From Crateriforma conspicua (lineage in GTDB: Bacteria > Planctomycetota > Planctomycetia > Pirellulales > Pirellulaceae): a DNA stretch of 64,000 nucleotides. Both the position numbers and the translations under genes were made by a program. Positions 17,636 to 25,983 of the stretch are shown here, piece after piece (within the stretch, counting starts at the first letter, position 1; each line of letters begins with the position of its first letter). The notes beneath the pieces were generated by a model, which had not been told where the DNA came from, did not search any database, and saw nothing but the letters and a program-made list of their open reading frames with translations. The stretch covers positions 2,666,001-2,730,000 of the forward strand of contig NZ_CP036319.1 in assembly GCF_007752935.1 (NCBI RefSeq), given 5' to 3'.

Positions 17636-20377
17636 TTGACCAAGCTCGCTTCGGCCGAGTCCGCCGGTGGGGCGGGAGTCAGCTTCGACAGTGATGCGCC
17701 AGGTTCGGCCCGCGTCTCGATCAACGAAGAAGGAGAAGTTCAATTCGCGATCAGCGATGCGTCGGGGCGCAGCGTGAGGTCGGGAACGCTGGACAGCTCC
17801 AATCAACTGATCAGTTGGTCCTGCAGCGTGCATGGCAACACCGCCAACCTCTCCGGTTACGGCACGGTACATGAGACCCGCAGCGTCAACGCCCTGGGCA
17901 ACGTCCGTAAAACTTACACCGATGGTGCGGGCCGGACGATCCAATCCGTTGATGCACTCGGCAAGATCACGTCGTACACCTACGACGCCGCCGGCAACCA
18001 GCTGTCGGTCCGTGACCCCAACAACTTGGGCCAAGACTGCACCTATGACGCGCTAGGCCGCGACCTGACCTGTACTGATACCGCGGGCGATGCGACCAGC
18101 AGCAGCTACGATGCCGCCGGCAACAAGATCACCAGCACCGACGCTAAGGGCAAGATCACCAGCTACCTGTTTGATGCCCGGGGCCGCCAGATCCAGCAAA
18201 CCGATCGGCTCTCTGGCATCACGGTGTTCGCCTACACACCAACCGGTCAACTGCAAAGCCTGACCGATGCTCAGAACCAAACGACCAGCTACACTTACGA
18301 CGATGCGGGCAACAAACTGACCGAGCGATACCCCGATCACACGGGTGGATCTCCGGGAAGCATTACCTACGGCATCGTCTCGTTCGTCTACGACGAAGCC
18401 GGCCGAGTGCTTCGTCGACAAGATCAGCTGGGCGATACTGTCACTTTCAACTACGACCTACCCGGTCGACTTACCTCGCGCCAATACCGCACGCGGGTAA
18501 ACAGTCCATCGGGCACGGTCGCCGATACAGACACCTTCACGCACGACAACGCGGGCCGAATGTTGACAGCCGTCAGTGGTCGTTACGCTAATACGGTAAC
18601 CTATACCTATGACGATGCCGGACGTAAGTCGACCGAAGCGATCGCGATCGGGGGAGTGACCTACACGACCACGACGGAGTACGACGATTCCGGGCAAGTG
18701 TCCGAGTTGACCTACCCGGACGGGACCGTGGTCGATCGCGGCTATACCAACCGTGGCCAATTGGCCACGGTTGCAGTGGGCGCGACAACGGTAAATACGC
18801 GAACATACGACAACGGTGGCCGGATGCTGACCAGCAGCTACAATAACGGAGTTAGCGAGACCCGTTCCTACAACAACGACAACACCCTGGTGTCGATCAG
18901 CTACTCAGGTGCTCCGATTGGCAACCTAACCTACAATTGGGACGACAATAAGAACAAAACGGCGGAAACGATTGGTGGCATTTTGAGTGGTTATGGGTTT
19001 GCTGTACCTCCGTCGGGCTACGACGACGAAGACCGTCTAAAGATTTGGAACCGAACCGGCGGACTAAACCAATCCTGGAGTTTATCGCTTGTTGGCGATT
19101 GGGACAGCTTCACCGAGAACGGAGCTTCCCAGACTCGAACACATGGACCGGGCCACGAACTACTGACCGCCAGTTCGAGTAGTGTGTCACATGATGCCAA
19201 GGGTAACGTCACCAAGATTCCGCAAGTGCTTCACGCCGGCGATCAAACCGTAACATTGAACTGGGATTTCGATAATCGTATGCAGGGAGCGAACTACAGA
19301 TACGAAGAATCTGGGCGAGACGGGGAGGAAATCGAAGTTGACTACGATATCGAGTATCAGTTCGATGCCTTGGGCCGTCGAGTGAGTCGCATACAGCGCG
19401 TTCAGCATTACGATAAGGACAACGGCACCTTCATCGTCGACCAGACGACTTCGGTAGTTTTCGTACAAAATGGGCAGCAGACAATCGCGGACTACGTCGG
19501 CGGATCTGTGGCCTCGAGCCCCAAGTATAGGTACATATGGGGAGCGTACATCGATGAACCGGTGATGCGAACCGGAACCGGCGGCACGAAATACTTTCAT
19601 CGGAATCAACAGTACTCGATCAACGCACTGACGGATTCGAGCGGCTCGATCGTTGAGCGTTACGCCTATGACGCGTACGGTTCACTGACGATAATGAGCG
19701 CTACCGGAGCGGTACGCACATCTTCCGCGCAAAGTAACCGCTATACTTACACGGGGCGGGAGTGGGATGAAGAACTCGGCCTGTACCACTATCGGGCCCG
19801 GATGTACAACGCGAAAGCTGGACGGTTCTGCTCCAGAGATCCTATTGGGTACGTGGACGGCGAAAACCTATATTCCACATACCACTCGATACATTGGTTG
19901 GATCCATCAGGTACAGAGATTGTCACCGGACCAGTCTTCCCGCATGACGATAGTCCTTCCGCTGACGAGCCATACGATTTCCCGATTATCATTTTTCCGG
20001 ATCGGCCAAGAACTCCACGCCCAATTCGAAGACCGAGACGGCCGCCACCTCCCGCAAAACCCGGAGGACATGGTCACTTTTGTGGACCGAAGCGCAGGGC
20101 AATCTGTCAGCGAAACGCGGATGGCACAAAGACACCATCACTAGTGAATCCTGAGCCGGTTGATGCACTCGATGCAGCGTGTGAGGCACACGATTGCTGC
20201 TTGGCAGACTACCCCGAAGTCATTGGTGAACTCTGTGGACTTACCGATTGCAACGGCGATCTATGTAGATCCGCAGCCGAAGTAAACTGCTTTACAGAGC
20301 ATATGGATGACCCATTTTTGCAGGCATCATGCGAGAGCATGAAAATACGGGTTAGGTTTTTCATTTGCCCGTTCTAG
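17636..20377 (+). CDS. RHS/YD-repeat protein with phospholipase A2-like C-terminal tip, 5'-truncated
   Basis: The 913-residue frame starts at a TTG; it is open back to 17540 without any ATG, and RHS-like sequence is already present at about 17564, so the 5' part has been lost. Residues 1 to about 710 hold many YD repeats (for example SYTYDDAGNKLTERYPDH). The RHS core closes with RDPIGYVDGENLY and LDPSG near residue 759. A Pro/Arg-rich linker follows (about 785-810). The tip (811-913) contains CGP and PVDALDAACEAHDCC, matching the calcium loop and the D-x-A-C-x-x-HD active site of phospholipase A2-type domains, and is Cys-rich. Complete RHS proteins are delivered toxins with variable tips; without a signal peptide or export domain this copy may be silent, an orphan tip donor. 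Confidence 0.85.
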   Translation: MTKLASAESAGGAGVSFDSDAPGSARVSINEEGEVQFAISDASGRSVRSGTLDSSNQLISWSCSVHGNTANLSGYGTVHETRSVNALGNVRKTYTDGAGRTIQSVDALGKITSYTYDAAGNQLSVRDPNNLGQDCTYDALGRDLTCTDTAGDATSSSYDAAGNKITSTDAKGKITSYLFDARGRQIQQTDRLSGITVFAYTPTGQLQSLTDAQNQTTSYTYDDAGNKLTERYPDHTGGSPGSITYGIVSFVYDEAGRVLRRQDQLGDTVTFNYDLPGRLTSRQYRTRVNSPSGTVADTDTFTHDNAGRMLTAVSGRYANTVTYTYDDAGRKSTEAIAIGGVTYTTTTEYDDSGQVSELTYPDGTVVDRGYTNRGQLATVAVGATTVNTRTYDNGGRMLTSSYNNGVSETRSYNNDNTLVSISYSGAPIGNLTYNWDDNKNKTAETIGGILSGYGFAVPPSGYDDEDRLKIWNRTGGLNQSWSLSLVGDWDSFTENGASQTRTHGPGHELLTASSSSVSHDAKGNVTKIPQVLHAGDQTVTLNWDFDNRMQGANYRYEESGRDGEEIEVDYDIEYQFDALGRRVSRIQRVQHYDKDNGTFIVDQTTSVVFVQNGQQTIADYVGGSVASSPKYRYIWGAYIDEPVMRTGTGGTKYFHRNQQYSINALTDSSGSIVERYAYDAYGSLTIMSATGAVRTSSAQSNRYTYTGREWDEELGLYHYRARMYNAKAGRFCSRDPIGYVDGENLYSTYHSIHWLDPSGTEIVTGPVFPHDDSPSADEPYDFPIIIFPDRPRTPRPIRRPRRPPPPAKPGGHGHFCGPKRRAICQRNADGTKTPSLVNPEPVDALDAACEAHDCCLADYPEVIGELCGLTDCNGDLCRSAAEVNCFTEHMDDPFLQASCESMKIRVRFFICPF

Positions 20378-20405
20378 TGTGGTAAGCTCTAGCCCTTGTT
20401 TCGCC

Positions 20406-20999
20406 ATGGCAAAACGAATATCTGTCCGGGAGCTCTTATTTGTCGTTTCGATCTTTGCGGTCTTGATGGCATTTGTTTCCTCGGCGAGCAGGTTTGTTCA
20501 GTCTTTTAGACAACGCACGATTTCCGTTGAGTTGTTTAAATGGCGTTATGAGGCTGTTGTTCATGGAATAAACGCAACAATAATTGACGCTCCTGTTCTT
20601 TCGTGGGACGATACACAAATTCCTGCGTTCGACGATTCCTATGGAATGATAATTGACTGTCCGCTTGGAAGATTTAAATGTTCTCGCGGCAGGTGGTATC
20701 CATTGATCCCGTCACATGAACTTTGGAACGGCGATTTTGAAGAGCGGTTGGCTCGTTCCCGTCTCAAGGATTTACTTGTGTCTGAAGCGGACGCAGGTGA
20801 GCTGCCGAAGGATCGGTGGTGTTGTCCAGAGGTTGCAGTCGAGTATGACTGGGAGGACACAAGGTATGAATTGCATATTCCAGTCAACGAATTGTTTAAC
20901 TTAAACCTTCCTGATCTTCATCAGAGTTGGGAGATATCAGACGGAACGCTCAAAGGGGGCGGAGGTGAATGGCACTTAATCCACGGCAAAGTCTTGTGA
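20406..20999 (+). CDS. Membrane-anchored small protein, candidate immunity protein, 3' end replaced by IS sequence
   Basis: The ATG at 20406 is preferred over an upstream GTG because it starts the typical planctomycete leader MAKRISVRELLFVVSIFAVL, a single membrane anchor. The rest is hydrophilic, with a CPLGRFKC cysteine pair and WCCPEVAVEYDWED. It begins 28 bases after the RHS stop, the position of immunity genes in RHS toxin loci, and is more AT-rich than its surroundings. The last codons (GEWHLIHGKVL) are read from the left inverted repeat of the IS4 element at 20965, so the native C-terminus is gone. No family was recognised. The immunity role is inferred from position only; it could also be an unrelated orphan. 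Confidence 0.6.
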   Translation: MAKRISVRELLFVVSIFAVLMAFVSSASRFVQSFRQRTISVELFKWRYEAVVHGINATIIDAPVLSWDDTQIPAFDDSYGMIIDCPLGRFKCSRGRWYPLIPSHELWNGDFEERLARSRLKDLLVSEADAGELPKDRWCCPEVAVEYDWEDTRYELHIPVNELFNLNLPDLHQSWEISDGTLKGGGGEWHLIHGKVL

Positions 21000-22497
21000 T
21001 GTCTGCACTTAGCGTCGATTGACAGCAGGGGGCTTCACTTGCGATGAGTTTGGTTATCTAACGACCTAAACACACGCAGCAAGGAAGCCCCCCGTGTTTC
21101 AATCCGAACTCAGTTCGTTCCGTCGGCGGCTGATCGTCGCACGCCAGTCCGGTGATCTCTATTTCGCTTCGCTGCTGGATCGAAAGACTATCGCATCGGC
21201 ATTTGGCGAAGCAACCGGCATTCTTGATTCGGCCAGAATTTATACAACAGCCGTCACGCTGTGGGTGTTTCTCTCGCAAGTCCTCTCGGTCGACCATGGC
21301 TGCGTCTCGGCCGTCGCGAAGCTCATACATTATCGCTGCGCCCGCGGACTCGGACGCTGCAGCAGCAAGACCGGAATGTATTGCATCGCGCGCGACAAGC
21401 TGGACGAATCGGCCATGCACCGACTGGTCACCAAGGTCGGCCAGGATATCGACGATCAAGCACCTGACGATTGGCTGTGGCTCGGTCACCGAGTCGTCAC
21501 TGGGGACGGCACGACGATCACGATGGCCGACACGCCCGAAAACCAAGCCGAGTATCCTCAGCAACGCGGCCAAGCGGTCGGTTGCGGTTTCCCGATCATG
21601 CGGGTCGTTGTGCTCTTTGCGTTGTCCACCGGCGTGGTGCTCGAAACGGCGATGGGCAAGTATCGAGGCAAGCTAACAGCGGAAGTGAGCTTGTTTCGCG
21701 AAGTCGACCAGATCATACAAGAAGACGACGTTTTCCTGGCTGATCGGGCCTATTCGAGTTGGTTCGACATGGCTCGATTGATGTCCCGTGGTGCCCATGT
21801 GGTCGTCCGCAAACACCAACTTCGCAAGAGTGATTTTCGAACCGGTATCCGTTACGGCCAAGACGATCACACGATCCACTTGGATAAGCCTTCGCGGCCC
21901 GACTGGATGAGCGATCGGGAGTACGCCGAGTATCCTGACTTTATCACGATCCGTGAGATCAAAATACGAGTCGACAATCAAGGCTTTCGGACTCGCGAGA
22001 TCATCGTCCACACCTCGCTGCTTGATGATCGTGATTACAGCAAAGACGATATCTCGGCACTGTTTCGTCGGCGTTGGCAAGCGGAACTGCACCTGCGCAG
22101 TTTGAAAACGATCATGCAAATGGATCATCTCCGGTGCAAGCGTCCGCATCGTGTACGGAACGAACTTCGTGCGCACATGTTGGCATACAACTTGATTCGA
22201 CAAGTGATGTGTGACGCGGCGATGTCGGGTAAGCTGCAACCGTGGCAAGTCAGCTTCAAAGGAACGATGTCAACGCTGGTCGAACTGCTCCCGACGCTGA
22301 ACGTGATCAGCAACGTCGACGAGCTGTGCGAAGTGCTGTTTCAGAGTTGCAGGCGACAGATTGTCGGCAATCGTCCCGATCGCTACGAGCCGCGCGTGCT
22401 GAAGCGACGAGCGAAAGGCTACAAGCTGATGCAGAAGCCACGACGCGACTACAAACCCGGTGAGGCATGAGACTTAGGTGGATTAAGTGCCATTCAC
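20965..22497 (+). mobile_element. IS4-family insertion sequence with 20-bp perfect inverted repeats
   Basis: GTGAATGGCACTTAATCCAC at 20965-20984 is repeated as its exact complement at 22478-22497, enclosing one transposase gene. Similarity continues imperfectly outward: AAAGGGGGCGGAG on the left against AAAGGGGGTCAGGC (complement of 22498-22512) on the right. The true ends may therefore include the CGCCTGACCCC(C)TTT motif, and the element could span about 20952-22512. No target duplication was seen, so the flanks may have been rearranged. The left end overlaps the coding frame at 20406-20999. Confidence 0.88.
21094..22470 (+). CDS. IS4-family DDE transposase
   Basis: A 458-residue transposase with a GTG start at 21094, preceded by AAGGAAG at a usable distance. 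DDE residues appear in VVTGDGTTITMADTPENQ (near residue 137), VFLADRAYSSWFDM (near 215) and the YREK-like block RRRWQAELHLRSLKTIM (near 335), followed by DHLRCKRPHRVRNELRAHML. It is unrelated in detail to the transposase at 11148-12440. The frame is intact. It forms the only gene of the element at 20965-22497 and catalyses its transposition. Confidence 0.94.
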   Translation: MFQSELSSFRRRLIVARQSGDLYFASLLDRKTIASAFGEATGILDSARIYTTAVTLWVFLSQVLSVDHGCVSAVAKLIHYRCARGLGRCSSKTGMYCIARDKLDESAMHRLVTKVGQDIDDQAPDDWLWLGHRVVTGDGTTITMADTPENQAEYPQQRGQAVGCGFPIMRVVVLFALSTGVVLETAMGKYRGKLTAEVSLFREVDQIIQEDDVFLADRAYSSWFDMARLMSRGAHVVVRKHQLRKSDFRTGIRYGQDDHTIHLDKPSRPDWMSDREYAEYPDFITIREIKIRVDNQGFRTREIIVHTSLLDDRDYSKDDISALFRRRWQAELHLRSLKTIMQMDHLRCKRPHRVRNELRAHMLAYNLIRQVMCDAAMSGKLQPWQVSFKGTMSTLVELLPTLNVISNVDELCEVLFQSCRRQIVGNRPDRYEPRVLKRRAKGYKLMQKPRRDYKPGEA

Positions 22498-22673
22498 GCC
22501 TGACCCCCTTTATGGATTCGCTGACCACAGTGTCATGTTGGGCAGAAACCAGTCCAACCAACGTAAGAACGCTTGGTGCTGACCTGATTTCGGCGGCGCG
22601 ACGGAGCCTGGACACAAGCATTCGCGGGCGATTGAGAGATGCTTGACAGACGCGGAGCGATTCAATTGTACCG

Positions 22674-24083
22674 CTAGCGAAGATGCCAATCGGTGGCGTC
22701 TTTCATGATGCTCGCGTTGATCTCCAATAATCTCTGCTTCATGCGATTGAAGACATCAGGATATTGCTTTGCCACGTTGGTGGTTTGTCCTGGATCGTTG
22801 AACAGATCATACAATTCGAAATCACGATAACCGCCTTCTTTGATCCGCGGGATCCAAGCTTCTTGGAACAGGTTATGGGTGGACATTTCATAGTCCCGCG
22901 ATGCGACCAGCGAAAAATTGCCGTCACGCATTGCGACGATCGGGCTGGATCTTTGCAGGTGCCAAAACAACGGCTGGTGACGGACAAATGCATCCGCACG
23001 GTTGACCAACAGTGGTGACAAGTCACTGCCGTCCAAATGCACCGACGGCTTTTCCAATTCCAGTAACCCGCAAACGGTCGGCAGGACATCGACCAGTCCG
23101 GCGGGATCGGTCAAGACTTGCTGCGGGGCGATTCGACCGGGCCAATGAAAAATGCCCGGCACGCGGATGCCGCCTTCCCAGTTGACGCCTTTACGTCCAC
23201 GCAGATTGCCGACCCGATCGGTGCGATAGCTGCCGTTATCGGATGCATAGATGATCAACGTGTCTTCCCGAATCCCCAGTTGATCGATGGTGCGCAGTAA
23301 TCGGCCGATGGCATCGTCGGTGTTGTCGATCGTGCCGGAATAGATTGCACCTTTGTCGTCCGGCTTGCCGTACTTGGTGGTGCGATCCTTGGGTGCCGCG
23401 ATCGGGGCGTGGGGTTCGTGAAACCAAACGTTCACAAAAAATGGTTGGTCGACGTTTGTTTCGACGTGCTGCTTCATCCAGCCGATCGCTTCGTCCGCCA
23501 CCAGTTGGCAGGAATAGCCGTCCAGCTTTCCGACCGGTTTCCCGTTGCGAATGAAGTTGTCCGGATTGCGGTGGCTGGGACTGGCGTTGTTCCAAGTGGC
23601 AAACCAATGGTCGAACCCGTGCTGGTCGGGCGTGGGTTTGTCATGATTTTCACTGGGCAATCCGAGGTGCCATTTTCCGATGTGGGCCGTGGCATAGCCG
23701 GCCGACTTGAGAACTTCGGCCAGGGTGATTTCACGAAGCAGCAGATGAGACTTTTGCTGTTCGTCTTGGATCCAACTGTAAACACCGGCGCGGATGTGGT
23801 GACGCCCGGTCATCAGTGTCGCTCGTGAAGGCGAACAAACGGCGCAACCGGAATAGAAATCGGTAAACCTGGCGCCGCCGGCGGCCAGCGAATCGATGTT
23901 GGGTGTCTGGACCGGACCGTCGTAGCATCCGACGTCGCGGTATCCCAAATCATCGGCCAACAGCATGACGACGTTGGCCTTGGCGGCGTCGGCGGTGTTC
24001 GGGTGGGCAAACGCCAGCCCCACAGCCAGCATCGTTGCGATGACAAAACAGCGGCCGATCGCAGCGTGATTGTTTGCGTTCAT
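22674..24083 (-). CDS. Secreted sulfatase, formylglycine-dependent (arylsulfatase A type)
   Basis: A 469-residue exported enzyme. A signal peptide covers residues 1 to about 33 (hydrophobic FVIATMLAVGLAFA, then NTADAAK). Metal ligands are in LLADDLGYRDVG (D44-D45). The cysteine to be oxidised to formylglycine is C83 in VCSPSRATLMTGR, the canonical CxPSR. HIGKWHLG and IYASDNGSY supply further active-site residues. The C-terminal ELYDLFNDPGQTTNVA block is typical of group S1 sulfatases. It follows the sulfatase at 24175-25722 by 91 bases in the same direction, so the two are probably co-transcribed and act on related sulfated glycans. The natural substrate cannot be inferred. Confidence 0.94.
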   Translation of the reverse strand: MNANNHAAIGRCFVIATMLAVGLAFAHPNTADAAKANVVMLLADDLGYRDVGCYDGPVQTPNIDSLAAGGARFTDFYSGCAVCSPSRATLMTGRHHIRAGVYSWIQDEQQKSHLLLREITLAEVLKSAGYATAHIGKWHLGLPSENHDKPTPDQHGFDHWFATWNNASPSHRNPDNFIRNGKPVGKLDGYSCQLVADEAIGWMKQHVETNVDQPFFVNVWFHEPHAPIAAPKDRTTKYGKPDDKGAIYSGTIDNTDDAIGRLLRTIDQLGIREDTLIIYASDNGSYRTDRVGNLRGRKGVNWEGGIRVPGIFHWPGRIAPQQVLTDPAGLVDVLPTVCGLLELEKPSVHLDGSDLSPLLVNRADAFVRHQPLFWHLQRSSPIVAMRDGNFSLVASRDYEMSTHNLFQEAWIPRIKEGGYRDFELYDLFNDPGQTTNVAKQYPDVFNRMKQRLLEINASIMKDATDWHLR

Positions 24084-24174
24084 TCGATTTCGATCGTGGG
24101 GGATGCGTTGACAGGGCAGCGGGCCAAGCGAGCCGTGATTAGATGTTGATCAAGATGGCTGTGGCCCGGAATGA

Positions 24175-25722
24175 CTAGGGCAACTGAGGTGGAAGCGGAT
24201 TGCCGTCATCGTCGATCGGATAGACGGCGTTGTGGCTTTCGAGTTGTTGTTGCATTTGCGCGATCATGCGGCGCAGAACATTTGGCTTTGCTTTGGACAA
24301 ATCGTTTTGTTCGTACGGATCCGACGCCAGGTTGAACAACTGGTAATGCTGGCCGTTGGATTGCGAAAGCTTGCCCTTGGATGGTTCACCGGGCAGTGCG
24401 TGATAGATTGCTTTCCAGTCGCCGTCACGAAGCACGGTGAAGTAATTGCTGCGGTGCACGCCGTGCGGATAGTGCATCAGGAACTGTTGCGAGTGATTCG
24501 GGTCTTGTTTGCCGGTCAGGATGGTCTGCAGCGGTTGCCCGTCGACCGTGTGTTCGGCGGGCGGATCGATCCCCGCGGCCTGCAATACGGTCGGAAACAG
24601 ATCGGTGACGTTGGCGATCTGTGGTGAGATCGTGTCAGGGGGAATCGGCAGTGATTGCTGTAGCGGGTTGTCGGCGTCGGGCGTGCACCAAGATGCGATG
24701 AAGGGCACTCGCATGCCGCCTTCGTAGTGGGCCCCTTTCTTTCCACGCAGCGGCGCGGCACAGGCGACTTCGTGTTGATGCCCCAGCGGCGCGTCGCTGC
24801 CGTTGTCACCCAGGAACACGATCAGCGTGTTTTCGCCAATGCCAAGTTCGGCGAAGTGGTCCATCATGTCGCCCAGTGATTTATCCATGCCTTCGATCAG
24901 GGTCGCAAAGGCTTGTGCGTTTTTGGGTTTACCCGAATCGATGTAGTGGTCTGCGAAACGCGGGTCGGATTCGAAGGGGGCATGCACCGCGTAATGGGCG
25001 AAGTACAAAAAGAACGGTTCGCCCGATTCAACCGTGTCGCTGATGATCTTTTTGGCTTCGATCGTCAACGCTTCGCTGAGAAACGTGTCGGTGCCGTGAT
25101 ACTGGTCCAAGTGCGGGACGGCATGGTGGCGGCCATCGGGGCCACGCGCATAGTTCTTTTCGCCGTAGTAGCTGCCGGGGGCACCAAAGGCGGCGCCGGC
25201 CAAGTTGACGTCGAAGCCCAGGTTTAGCGGTTCGGCACCGACGTGTTCTTCGGGACCGAAGTGGCCTTTGCCGACATGGATCGTGCGATAGCCGGCCGCA
25301 CGCATCACGCCCGGCAGGGTTACATCGTCGCCGGTCAAACCGGCCCAGTTCCATTCCGGTGCCCCATAGGTTCCGCGGTTGTCAACTTGCGGATTGATCC
25401 AGTTGGTCGCGCGATGGCGTGCCGCGTTTTGACCGGTCATGATGCTGATGCGTGTCGGCGAACAGACGCTCATTGCGTAAAAGTTGTTCAACCGAATGCC
25501 TTGTTCGGCCAAACGTTGCATCGACGGCGTGCGATAGTATTCGTTCAACGGCTGGCGAACCGGGTTACCCTGGCCATCGGTAATGAAAGGAACCGATGTG
25601 TCCATCATTCCCATGTCGTCGACCAGAAACACAACCACGTTGGGTCGGTCGGCGGCGGGGACTTGGGCCGAATCAATTAGCAGCGGGATAGCGATACAGA
25701 TCGCAGCGAACAGAAAACGCAT
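24175..25722 (-). CDS. Secreted sulfatase, formylglycine-dependent
   Basis: A 515-residue exported sulfatase with a cleavable signal peptide (MRFLFAAICIAIPLLIDSA). The metal-binding aspartates are in VFLVDDMGMMD (D35-D36) and the catalytic C87 in SVCSPTRISIMTGQ, a canonical CxPTR. HVGKGHFGP replaces the commoner GKWHLG. FLGDNGSDAP contributes the late metal ligands. It is the first gene of a probable two-gene sulfatase operon running toward 22674. Its upstream region (25723-25983) separates it from the EF-hand gene and shows no recognised feature. The substrate is unknown, but the paired arrangement suggests stepwise desulfation of one polysaccharide. Confidence 0.93.
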   Translation of the reverse strand: MRFLFAAICIAIPLLIDSAQVPAADRPNVVVFLVDDMGMMDTSVPFITDGQGNPVRQPLNEYYRTPSMQRLAEQGIRLNNFYAMSVCSPTRISIMTGQNAARHRATNWINPQVDNRGTYGAPEWNWAGLTGDDVTLPGVMRAAGYRTIHVGKGHFGPEEHVGAEPLNLGFDVNLAGAAFGAPGSYYGEKNYARGPDGRHHAVPHLDQYHGTDTFLSEALTIEAKKIISDTVESGEPFFLYFAHYAVHAPFESDPRFADHYIDSGKPKNAQAFATLIEGMDKSLGDMMDHFAELGIGENTLIVFLGDNGSDAPLGHQHEVACAAPLRGKKGAHYEGGMRVPFIASWCTPDADNPLQQSLPIPPDTISPQIANVTDLFPTVLQAAGIDPPAEHTVDGQPLQTILTGKQDPNHSQQFLMHYPHGVHRSNYFTVLRDGDWKAIYHALPGEPSKGKLSQSNGQHYQLFNLASDPYEQNDLSKAKPNVLRRMIAQMQQQLESHNAVYPIDDDGNPLPPQLP

Positions 25723-25983
25723 GGCGGCGTCTCAGGGGTTTGTAAGGCGGGATGAATCGGAAGGGACGCGACGTCTTGGTTCACGTCGCGCCTGTGATGG
25801 TTCGGCCGCCCCTTGTTTGCTGTCAGTCATCGCGCCCGGCGAAGCATGGCGGATGCCAGGAATCCGAAGGCGGGAACAGAGAGCGAGCCAACGGCAATCG
25901 GACAACAGAACCGGGAACGAATCCGCAACCACGATAAACGATCACGGCGCTGAACCGGTGATCAGGCCGAGGCCGATTCCGGA

